From NCBI GenBank assembly GCA_034440575.1, contig JAOTOL010001455.1, forward strand, positions 558,001-622,000: a stretch of 64,000 bases of DNA, written 5' to 3'. This document shows positions 44,225 to 53,500 of this stretch, piece after piece. How positions within the stretch are numbered: the stretch's first letter is position 1; every line of letters begins with the position of its first letter. The notes below the pieces were generated by a model. It was not told the origin of the DNA and did no database searches. It saw nothing but the letters and a program-made list of their open reading frames with translations. The position numbers and the translations under genes are program-made. Origin of the DNA: Imbricaverruca yamaguchii. Its lineage: Eukaryota; Arthropoda; Thecostraca; Neoverrucidae.

Positions 44225-45709
44225 CTAGACAGCTCCTGCTAGTTCTGTGGCATACAGATATTCAATTAGCAATTGAATGAGTTCTGCGTGTTTTTCACCG
44301 AGAAGCGATGGAAGCGATAGGGTGATGCCCTCTCTCTGGCAGAAGGCCTTAAGTGGTTGTCTCTGAGAGCTAAAGCTACTGCAGTCTAGTAGGATGTGAC
44401 CTATGCTTAACGTGGTGTTGCAGGTGTCGCAATGAGGTGTTGTGTGTTGGTCCTCCTCTAATCGAGTCTGTGTTAGTTTTGTGCAACCGGTTCTAAGTCT
44501 AGTGAGGATGACCTCTTTCTGTCGGCGAGACTGATTTGATGTGTTCCATGTGTCTATGGTTGGTTTTATTGCGTGGGCGTGGTTGGATTTATGTTGTGTT
44601 GAGTTGTGTTGTGTCCATGTGTTCTGTTGGTGTTGGCGAATGCGATGTTGTAGGAGTGCTTTGCAATCGTCTACAGAATATTCCACACTGGGGTGAGTGT
44701 TCGATGCTAAGGCTTGCTTTGCGAGCCGGTCTGCTTCTTCGTTACCTGGGATGTTGGCGTGGCCAGGAATCCAGAGGAAGGAAAAGTTCATGTTTACGTT
44801 ATTGGCCACGATTTGTTGGATTCGATCAATGATGTGATGAGGACAGTCGTGGGTGTTGTTAATTGACTGTAGGACGGATTTGGAGCCTGAGCAAATCACT
44901 ACGTTTCTGACTTTTCGCTTAATGAGAATGAAAATAGCGGCCAGAATGGCCATTGCTTCAGCAGAGTAGATGGAGAAGTTATCCGGTAGACGTTTGGAAA
45001 GTCTGAGAACTGGTCCAGTGGTGCCGATGCCTACCTTAGCCTCGTGTTTCGACCCATCCGTGAATATGAGTGATTTGTGATTGTTGTCATCGGCGAACTT
45101 GTGAAAGAGGCCTAGAATCTCCGCCGATGTGATAGTGGCTTTCTTCTCCGAGAGCAAGTACTTGACCTTTGGATGAATGAAAGTCCAGAAAGGCCTAATG
45201 GGCGGTCGAGCTGCAGTGGATGGCATTGTGAAGTTAAGATCTGAGAGAGCCGTGGCAATTTGAATGCTATATGGTGGAAGTTTGCGAGAAAATCGGCTCT
45301 TGTCGTATCTGCCTGGCATGAAGCAGCGCTGTGCCGCATGATTTTGAAAAGATTTGATTTTGATGTGGTAACGGCACTGGTGTTGTGTCCTATGGTGGAG
45401 TGATGGTGTGTTTGAGTCTACTAGAAGACTAGCTATCGGTGTAGCGCTAAGGGCGCCTGTGGCTGCTCTGATGAAGCTGTCATGGATGACTTCTAATTTT
45501 TTACTCTGACTTCCTGAAATTGTGGAAAAAATGATGCTGTTGTATTCTATGATGCGTCGTATGATTGATGTGTATAGCCGCATAATATTTTTCCTGTCTC
45601 CGCCCAAGTCTGTGCCTGCAAGTTCACGTATTATGTTGACAAGCTTTGCGCTTCGCTTCGTGATGTCGGTGATATGGGGCTTGAAAGTGAGTTTTTTGTC
45701 TAAATACAC
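44225..45709 (-). pseudogene. I-group LINE ORF2: RT C-terminus, RNase H, terminal Zn motif
   Basis: An uninterrupted 494-codon frame. Residues 1-130 are the RT thumb (KLTFKPHITDITKRS, LGGDRKNIMRLYTSIIRRII). RNase H follows: LIFTDGSKHEAKVGIG (first Asp), IYSAEAMAILAAI (Glu), VICSGSKSVLQSI and FLWIPGHANIPGNEEADRLA (His and last Asp). The third position, normally SDSKS, reads SGSKS, so one catalytic Asp is replaced by Gly. The tail has a Gln/Asn/His-rich linker and CDTCNTTLSIGHILLDC, a CxxC-H-C motif. RNase H removes the RNA strand during second-strand synthesis. A long intact frame with a catalytic loss suggests a recent death. Confidence 0.9.
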
Positions 45710-45727
45710 CCTTAGAAATTTGAAATT

Positions 45728-46560
45728 TTAAGTAACGTTTTCGGTGTGGGTCGGAGACGACTGTATGTGACAGTGGCCGATTTTTCTGCGGACAGGGTGA
45801 AGCCCGAAGTTTTGCACCGCTTTGTAATATGGTCTAGTCCTGCTTGAATGTTTTTCAGCTTTAAGGAAGCATTGTGATGTTGCCCAAATTTCTATGTCGT
45901 CTGGGAAAAGTGAGTATTCAAGTGAAGTGTCCCGTGGTCGGCAACTATGTCGTTGATCATCATGATGAAGAGGCTCGGCGAAAGCACGCTCCCCTGAGCC
46001 AGGCCGTGCTCCTGAGTTGTGGTGTTTGATGTGACATTGCCGCATCGGACCCTAAGAGTCCTGTCTCTGAGGAAGTTGAGAATGAAGTGTGCCATGTGTC
46101 CGCGCAGGCCTATCTTATGGAGTTTGTGTGTCAGCGCTGACTTGTGTACTCGGTCGAAGGCGGCAGTGATGTCTAGGTAGGCAGCTATTGTTGTGCGTTT
46201 GATGTATAGACCACTTTTGATGTCATGCACTAACCTAATGAGATTGTCTGTAGCTGATTTTTGCCTTTGGAAGCCGCATTGAAATTCGTCGAGCAGGTCG
46301 TTGTGTTCCAGAAATTGCCTCAATCGTGTGTTGACCATGCGTTCGACCAGCTTGCTAGCATAGCTAGTAAGTGAGATGGGTCTATAGCCTTTTGTGGTGG
46401 AGTGATCTTTGTGCGGCTTTGGTAATGGTATGACTACGCTCTCCCGCCAGGATGCGGGAAACGTGTCGGTTTGGTACAGTTCATTTATGGCCGTTAGTAG
46501 ATACGTTAGGGAGTTTTTGCTAAGACGTTTAAGAAACTGGTAATGAATGTCGTCCAGCCC
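45728..46560 (-). pseudogene. I-group LINE ORF2: reverse transcriptase core
   Basis: Upstream of the 45892-46338 frame the sequence reads GLDDIHYQFLKRL, FPASWRESVVIPLPKPHKD and GYRPISLTSYASKLVE (fingers). 45892-46338 gives FQCGFQRQKSATDNL, AAYLDITAAFDRVHK (motif A, catalytic Asp) and EHGLAQGSVLSPSLFIMMIN (motif B). After a frameshift near 46040, 45728-46045 gives SLFPDDIEIW (motif C). Motif C is normally FADD or YADD; here the second residue is Pro, although both Asp remain. A second shift near 45715 leads into the thumb. Confidence 0.88.
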
Positions 46561-47911
46561 AACCGACGTGTTCCCTCACTTGCTGAGGGCAAGTTCTAAT
46601 TCGTGCATAGCGAATGACCGATTATAGATTTCTCTATTGTTAGAGCTAAAATTTGCTTTGGAGGCAAGGGCGTCTAGGACGCTTACTATAGTGGTGTCAT
46701 AGTTGGTGTTGCCGGATACGCTGGCGTAGTGTAGTTTAAAGTGGTCTACGACTTGTTGTGGGTCAGTGATGTGTTGTCCATTCACCGTCAGCTGGGGGAA
46801 AGGGCCTGGTGGTGGGCGTTTCAGGTTGAAGCCCTTCATCAGGTCCCAGATTCTGCCGGTAGGTGTGAACCTATTGAATGGCGAGGCAAAGGACTGCCAT
46901 GAGTTTTGGCGTGCTGTTCGAATTGTGTACTGGGAGTGTTTTTGAGATTGCCTGTATGCTGTCAGGTGTGCTTCGCTCACGCATCTTTTGAATTGTTTGT
47001 GGGCCCGGCGCCCTACGGCGATTGCCCTTTGACAGTACGGGGTCCACCATGGCGTAGATGCCTTTTTAATAGGTTCGTTACTTTTTGGGACTGAATCTTG
47101 TGCTGCAGAGCTGATGGCCCTTAGGATTGTCTCTATCTTACTGGTATCTGAAGTTGCTAGGTTGAGGTCCACCTGTTCCTCGAATTTAGTCCAGTCCCCT
47201 CTTTTCAAATTCCAAGATTGTTTGAATAGATTAGTGTGGTGGATAGCTTCCGTGCTGAGCCTAATTGTGATTGGAGAGTGGCCGCTCAGCCCGTGAAACT
47301 GAAACTGACAAGTCAAATAGTGAGCTTAGTCGTGGGGTGCAGCACGTTAAGTCTATGCAAGTGTCCGATCCTAATAAGGTCGGGTTGTGGCTGGTGGCGG
47401 TCCCGGTGTTAAGAAGTACTAGGTTGTGGTCCGAAATAAACTGGCGAATTTCGTGCCCTCTAGTGTCTGTCTGGTCACTTCCCCATGAGGGGTGTTTAGC
47501 ATTAAAGTCCCCCATAATGAGAACTGGTGGAGGGGCCTGAAGCAGCAGGTCGTTCAGCTCCTGTGGTGTGGGGGTTTCAGCTGACGGCGAAATGTATAGT
47601 TAGATTACTGTGGTTTGGCAATGTGCAATTTTGAGGCTGACTGCTACGCACTTCAGGGGAGTATTTAACGTTACTCGACGATGAGGTATGCTGTTTGCTA
47701 TGAGTATGGCTGCGCCCCATTTCCTATGTGGGCCGTTTACGTTGTTTAGGTGCCAAGTGTAATCTGGAATTTTGTTCCAAGTGGAGTCAGAATCTCGAAA
47801 GTGAGTTTCTTGGAGCCCAGCGAGTAGTGGTTGTTGTTGTAAGAATTCAGCTTTAAATTCTATGAATTTGCCTGGAATGCCTCCGGCGTTCCACTGGAGA
47901 AAAAGTCCCAT
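46561..47911 (-). pseudogene. I-group LINE ORF2: APE endonuclease and linker
   Basis: The endonuclease begins MGLFLQWNAGGIPGKFIEFK near 47911, with PLLAGLQETHF (catalytic Glu), a GAAILIANSIPHRR block, then after a shift MGDFNAKHPSWGS (47515) and CIDLTCCTP. Another shift near 47300 leads to HSPITIRLST (catalytic His of the DHxP type; the Asp is lost to the shift). 46576-47316 then gives the linker with TPWWTPYCQRAIAVGRRAHK, the usual 'wW..ec..a...r...' motif. The ORF2 start is in the same frame as the preceding Pro-rich tail of ORF1 (47600-48139), with no stop between. Confidence 0.88.
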
Positions 47912-49324
47912 TGCCGAACGTGTAGTGGCTCTATGTGTTCCTAGACTGGGGTAGTGTCGGTGTCGAGTTGGGGAGAAAGGTTGAATCGATGAACGGAGAG
48001 TGTTGGGAGGTGTCTCAGGCAGTGGTGGTAGCCTGGACCTGGTCGCACGGGTTCTGGGGGGTGATTGGGTGGAGTGGCGGCGAGATTTGCGCTTGGGAGG
48101 CGCGGTGGGTCGCCCTGGTGTTGTGGGCTCGACGGGCATGCCAGGAGAAGCAGGTTCGGTCTGAGTGCTGGCCTCAGACGTGGTTTTCGAGTGGGTTTGG
48201 GTATGTGTGCAGGAGGTTATGGGAGGTTCGGTTTGGCAGGAGATGGTGGCCTTGGGCTTGAGGTTGGTCTGGGTGGGTGTGGTGGCCTTTATTCTAGGCC
48301 TTGGTTTGTGTCGGCCGGATGGGTGTGGTAGCGGCCGAGGGCCTGGAGGAGGCAGTGGGGGAAAAGCTTCAGGGTGGTGAGGTCGGCCCAGGCCGGTTGG
48401 AAGGGGTGGCGCGAAAGGATACGGCCAGTTCCCATGGAGGATGGGTGGGTGCCAATGGGGGATGAACTGGAGACCGAGTCTGGGTGTTGGAGGAGCGACG
48501 TTGCCGGGTCGGAGATGAGGTGGGGGGGGGGAAGCAGCCTCATTCCCCGGTGGGGTTGACGTGGGATGCCGGACTCGCGGTGGAAGGAGTGTGGCAGGAG
48601 GCCGGGTCGTGGGTGAAGGAGATGTGGATAAGGGCCAGGACCGAAGTGGAGAGGATGTGGGAGCAGGCCAGGTCCTGGGTGGGGTGGGGTGGGAAGGAGT
48701 GGTGAGCGGCGAGGTCGATGGGCAGTGGGCCAGGGAGTTCGGGGATCGGTGGGGCGGTTGAGTCGAGGGTCGGTGGGGCAGTTGAGTCGAGCGTCGGAGG
48801 GACGGTTAGGGCGGGGGTCGGAGGGGAGGTTGAGCCAAGGGTCGGAGGGGCGGGGGTCGGAGGGGAGGTTGAGGCGAGGGTCGGAAGGGCGGTTGAGGCA
48901 AGGGTCGGAGGAGCGCTGAGGAGGGAGTTGTGCCGGGCTCCGGGAGCCGGCTGCTGGTGGGATGGTAGGGCCGGTGGGGCTGGTGTTGGAGGCCGGTGGC
49001 ATGGCCGGTGGGGCTGGTGTGGGCTTAGGTGTGGAGAGCGTGGCTGCGTAGCTTCGCCCGGCGGTAGGTGCTGTGTGGAGAGGTGCAGTTGTGGTTGTTC
49101 GAATGTCAGTGGTATTGTGGCGTAGATGCTGTCGTGCTGTTACGTGTGGCACCCTGTGGATTGCCGCATACCGGCACACCTCCCTCTCCTGCGCCCACTT
49201 GTGGCAATTGGGGTCGGTGGCGGGGTGCGGCCCTGCGCAGCCTGCACACTTCCGTTCGGAAGAGTGGCAGTCGGATGTCGCGTGGTGGCCGGCGCACTGG
49301 CTGCAATTTGGAGTTGGCGACGTG
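47912..49324 (-). pseudogene. I-group LINE ORF1: Gag-like zinc-knuckle and Pro-rich protein
   Basis: The minus-strand reading near 49320-49190 gives CSQCAGHHATSDC and CAGCAGPHPATDPNC, two consecutive CCHC knuckles, then HKWAQEREVCRYAAIHRV. 48289-49179 continues as a Thr/Pro/Ser-rich tail with a short repeat of 7-9 residues (SDPRLNLP, SDPRPNRP and variants, about residues 90-140). The end (KPVEPTTP-like, then PPKRKSRR) is basic. ORF1 proteins of this type bind the element RNA. The N-terminal part is missing here but is partly seen in the copy at 60821-62271. Multiple GC-rich open frames on the plus strand across 47935-49125 are shadows. Confidence 0.85.
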
Positions 49325-49634
49325 ACCTGTTACTCCGGACAGTTTCCAGGCGACTGACCGCCACCGCTATCGTTGCGACTATAAAGTCATCAAGTCATGA
49401 CGCATTAAGGCTTAAGAAGAACCACAGATGCCCACCTTGGCCAAGCCTATCGAGAAAATGTACCAGAAAAGTACTTGCTCACATCTAAATCAATCTAGTG
49501 TCCCAAGTTCCAAGGAATTATATATCCCAGCCTTTCCATCACCATTCACCTGATTTTACATATCACACTCCTCAACAATTTTAAACTCCTCCAATCACGA
49601 CCCATTGTGCTACCACAGCTAATCTCATCAGTAT
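49319..49634 (-). mobile_element. CR1 3'-UTR fragment plus the shared linked segment (copy 2)
   Basis: 49376-49634 aligns with the CR1 3' UTR at 29249-29540 ('cattaaggcttaagaag', 'accttggccaagcctatcg', 'ctaatctcatcagtat') but is well diverged. The tail is tataaagtcatcaagtcatg. The adjacent 49319-49390 matches 36265-36335. Confidence 0.75.
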
Positions 49635-49649
49635 CACATACCCGAAGGT

Positions 49650-50265
49650 CGATGCAAATAAGTCGAGAACCGTGGGCACGCCGTCCAGCTAAGTTCTCGA
49701 CCGACGTTTGACAAACGTTTCTGGCATCCAAGTTTGACTCAACTGTTTTGAACGGACGTCAGACGGACGTAAAGCGGACGTGATATTTCGCTCCAATGTC
49801 GCTCCAGTCGCTGCGGCCAAACCTACCGCTACGCGCTCCTTGAAAACGGATAACTTCGGCACTGGCGTTTATTTTTGAATAATTATTGGGGATGGGCACA
49901 ATGCATGAAGGAAATGGGCGAGGCCAATTTGATGGGGGCACCCTTGATAAGACTACATGCTAAAGGTTGAAATTCTTGGGTAAGTGGTTCAAAGCTAATT
50001 TTAAGGTGGCACTTGCCCCGTGAAAGGTATACAAAACAACAGCCCCGGCTTTCAGTGATTTTCCGGACGTTCATGGACGTCGGACGTATATACGGTCTGA
50101 AATTGCCGAGATGTACAGCGGGATTAAATTGTAGCTCCGAAGTCATATACACCCTCGAACGCCTGCCGCAGGCGATTTTATTGACGTCTGACGGATGTCC
50201 ACAGAATGTCCACAAACAACGGGCATGGTTTGCACCGGGCTTTAGACAGACGTTGAACGTCAGTA
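49650..50265. repeat. Dispersed repeat with many GACGT words (copy 2)
   Basis: Aligned with 42900-43345 up to about 50100, then unique here to a DNA-transposon-like end: gtttgcaccgggcttta at 50227-50243, related to the ends at 27839 and 33945. It ends about 280 bp before the start codon of the Knirps-like gene. Confidence 0.75.
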
Positions 50266-50299
50266 AAGCCCGAGATGCGCGCAGCGTGCAGCTGGTGTA

Positions 50300-50523
50300 A
50301 ATCAGTCTGGTAACCGGAGAACGCCATCTGACCTGCTCGAGTAACTCCGCCCACCGTGGCCGCTGATTGGTGACCGGGACAGATCATGAGGAGAACGGCT
50401 GGTCAAGGTTAGGGTCAGGCGGCCAGACCGGTCAGGGCCAGACTGGAGCGGACGGTGCTCGAGCTTTGTTGGAGGCAAAGGTTGCTCACCGGATTTTCAA
50501 GTGTACGCGAAGTGACAAACAGC
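50300..50523 (+). promoter_or_regulatory. Likely promoter and 5' UTR of the Knirps-like gene
   Basis: A GC-rich island right upstream of the start codon. It has a GC box (CCGCCC, 50347-50352) and an inverted CCAAT box (GATTGG, 50365-50370), a pairing common in TATA-less promoters. No TATA box is seen. The transcription start cannot be placed from sequence. An in-frame TGA at 50512-50514 precedes the ATG. Confidence 0.4.
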
Positions 50524-50571
50524 ATGGACAACATGAACCAGTCCACAGCTAATGGTGGAAATCCTGGACCG
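50524..50571 (+). CDS. Knirps-like gene, coding exon 1 (start)
   Basis: ATG in a strong context (A at -3, G at +4), 16 codons (MDNMNQSTANGGNPGP), then a good donor (CCG, gtaagc). Stop TGA in frame just upstream. Phase 0 matches the next exon. MNQ near the start recalls Drosophila Knirps (MNQT). Chosen because it is the only ATG-plus-donor upstream that joins in frame. Confidence 0.65.
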
Positions 50572-53500
50572 GTAAGCGTTTATTAGTGTACCTCGATTAA
50601 TAGTGTACACCTGATGCGCTCAGCTTTTGCGTGGCGATTATGACCAAAATGATCTTTTGCTTCCATCAAAAGCATCTAGTCAGAATAGTAGAAAACTAAG
50701 TCACAATGGCGGGAAATTGACTCGTCCTCCAAGCTTCGTGAAATGTAACATTGCGCCTATGGCGTTGTATGGCAAAAATCTACCTAAGACCACTTGCACT
50801 CTATCTAAAATATGTGCTGATGCCTATGTTCAAAAGGCAGTAAGTCGTCAGAAGCCAATCTTAAACGGCAGTGGCTAGAAGTCGCCGATGCTCTAATAGT
50901 TGATTTATTGACCCACTCGTGACCTTTTCGGCTGCTTTAATCCTCCCGGTTTTATCATCAATTATCCCATAATTGCATGCATTGTCTGGGCATGCGTAAT
51001 ATTCCTGTGGTAGTCGGCTACAGGAGCTAATTTACCATGGAAAACATGTATTATATAATATATGTATATATATGTATATGTTTATATATACACATAATGC
51101 ATAGATGTACATATGAATCTGTGTTTATGTGCTTTTTTGGGGTCATCGACGAAGCATATTCTCAGCCTCGAGGGGAAACATTGATGCCCCGACGACAATT
51201 TTTTTGGATTACCGCTGGGAAGTTTGGGTACCAAACATGCTATTTTGGGTCTCGGCACAAGTCCGCGGGGCGCGTTTTACTTTGCGGATCTGCAGCGCGT
51301 TTTTCATGAGTGCCGGCGCACATTTTCGAGCCCGTCGCGATGCTTCCCTTGTACATATTGTCTCGTCAGTGGCGATACCCCAGCGTGAGTCCACCCCCAA
51401 CCGTGATGTGACACTTGCGCTTCTTCCGTCAGACCACCGTGATGCGACACTTGCGCTTCCTCCGTCAGGCCACTGTGATGTGATCGGACCACCGTGATGT
51501 GACACTTGCGCTTCCTCCGTCAGGCCACTGTGATGTGATCGGACCACCGTGATGTGACACTTGCGCTTCCTCCGTCAGGCGTCCATCGGTAACTGCGCTG
51601 TGTGCGGGGCGAAGGCGGCTGGGTACCACTTCGGAGCCTTCACCTGCGAGGGCTGCAAGGTAACTGCCAGCTATCTTCACGCCCTGGGTGGTCACGGTTG
51701 TCCGTGTATTCAGACATGCTCAAACACCTACCAGAGTACTTTCCATGCAATGCTCTTCGTTGTAGCCTCACAGTGTCTGGTCATTTTAAACTTACTCGGT
51801 GGGAAAGGCGCAGCCAAGGGAGGAACGCCTGCTTCGCTGCAGCCAAACTAAGCGTCTCACGAAAACGAAAGAGGTGTCATTGGAAAGCGATCGACGAGTA
51901 GGGTCCGGATTCGCCCCAAATTTCCCAAAAGTAACGCCACTGTGGGGGGGGGGGCTATATTTTCACGACATCTCACGACTTACATTATTTTTTGGGGGCT
52001 CTGGGGAGTTTATTTTGGGGGATATTGGAAAAAAGCAAATTATTTGGAATCAGAACATGACAGCGAAATCGACCAGTGCCATGACATTTTTTCCCCGTCC
52101 CCAAAGTAAAAGCGTTTTTTTTTTAAATTTCCAAATTTTTAGTTTTCAAGTTTTCTTTAATTTTCATTTTCTAATAGGAGCAGATAGAGAAACGTTGTCG
52201 AAAGTCAACTTGCTTAATCTAGCCAGAATTCTCGATTTTAACTGCAATAGGCAAATACACAAAATTTATATGTAGTCAAAAACGGCACAAATGAAAAAAA
52301 AAATATTCTCGTACGTTTTGTTGCATCCCTAAAGATAAGCAAACGCTGGAAGTTTTATGAAGATATCCGTATCCGTTAAAGCGTGACGACTGGTTTAGCC
52401 TTTTTGAAGGTGACCTCACATGACCTTGACTCCTTGACTCCAGATAACCTGACCTCGAACTTTTGACACAACATGCCAAATTTATGTGGGAAAAGCGATG
52501 ACAAATTTTGGCGCGCTACCTCGCGCTGTTTGTTTACTGTCCGCGAAGAACCTGAGGGGGCGGTTGAAGACCCTCCGAGACGGGACGGGTTAAAACGATA
52601 TTTTCGTAAAAGAAGTAGATGATACCTAATTCACATCTACGTCGTTTTTCTTCATAGTCATCAAAAGAATGCTTGCGCGTTTCCCTTCTGCTTTCATTTT
52701 GCTATATACTGAAACTAATGACAGTGTCATCTCGTGTCTCCTATCCCTCCCCATCTCACCAGGGTGTGTCACATACAAAGACATACCAACGAAAGCAGCA
52801 GCATCCATGTCTCCTACCCATTTCCATCCCGCCATGGTGTATCATGCACGGAGACATACCAACGGAAGCACATAGTTGATGACTGAATCTAGGATATTCT
52901 CAGAGCCCGCACACACTACTGATACTTCGCAGTTAGTCTCAGAATGCATCATGCTGTGGTGTGGGAGGGGGTGTCGCTACCGGATTGTCACGGTCCACAC
53001 GTGCTCCACAGTCGTTCTACGGGAGGATGTACAGGAGAACAGAGCCGCTGGACCCATGCAGAGGGAAAGGGACCTGCAGCATCCTCGGCAGCAGCCGAAC
53101 CTCCTGCCAATGGTGCCGTCTCCAGAAGTGCTACGCGGTGAGACGTTTGCGAGCTTACCTAGCTTCCTAGCGAGCTTTCTTTCTGGTGCCAGTGTTTGAT
53201 TAATTAATCGTCACGGTGGATGATGGTGACAGATTTGAGCGTAGCTTGCGCTGCAAGATATAGCCAATGTTAGCCAATGAGCTGTATCGTCCGCTGTGAT
53301 TTCATTTGGTCCAAGTCGGCTGCTACCTGGGAGGAACACTTTCCTGGAAGAACCATGCACAGTGAGCCCTTCATATGCAACTGCACACCAATTTGTTGTA
53401 GGCTGGTGAGGATTCCCAGGCTGACATGGCTAACGTACGAGCCGTCTCAGACTCACCAGGTTGACTTCTCGTCGACCTTAGGGCTCAGACCCGCAACACT

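Larger units (their letters stand above)
43375..49324 (-). mobile_element. I-group LINE with RNase H, nearly complete, dead
   Basis: About 5.9 kb on the minus strand. In order: ORF1 with Gag-like zinc knuckles and a Pro-rich tail (49324 to about 47912), ORF2 with APE endonuclease, reverse transcriptase, RNase H and a terminal Cys/His motif (about 47911-44225), and a 3' UTR of about 850 bp (44224-43375) ending near a C run. RNase H and Gag knuckles place it in the I group. The 5' end is cut inside the zinc-knuckle region. Frameshifts near 47300, 46570, 46050 and 45715, and altered catalytic residues, show it is inactive. Related copies are at 21300-23895 and 60640-62271. Confidence 0.92.

Noticed and set aside
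47935..49125. GC-rich plus-strand frames (up to 135 codons)
   Set aside because: They are antisense shadows of the LINE ORF1 on the minus strand, which has zinc knuckles and a matching copy at 60.8-62.3 kb.
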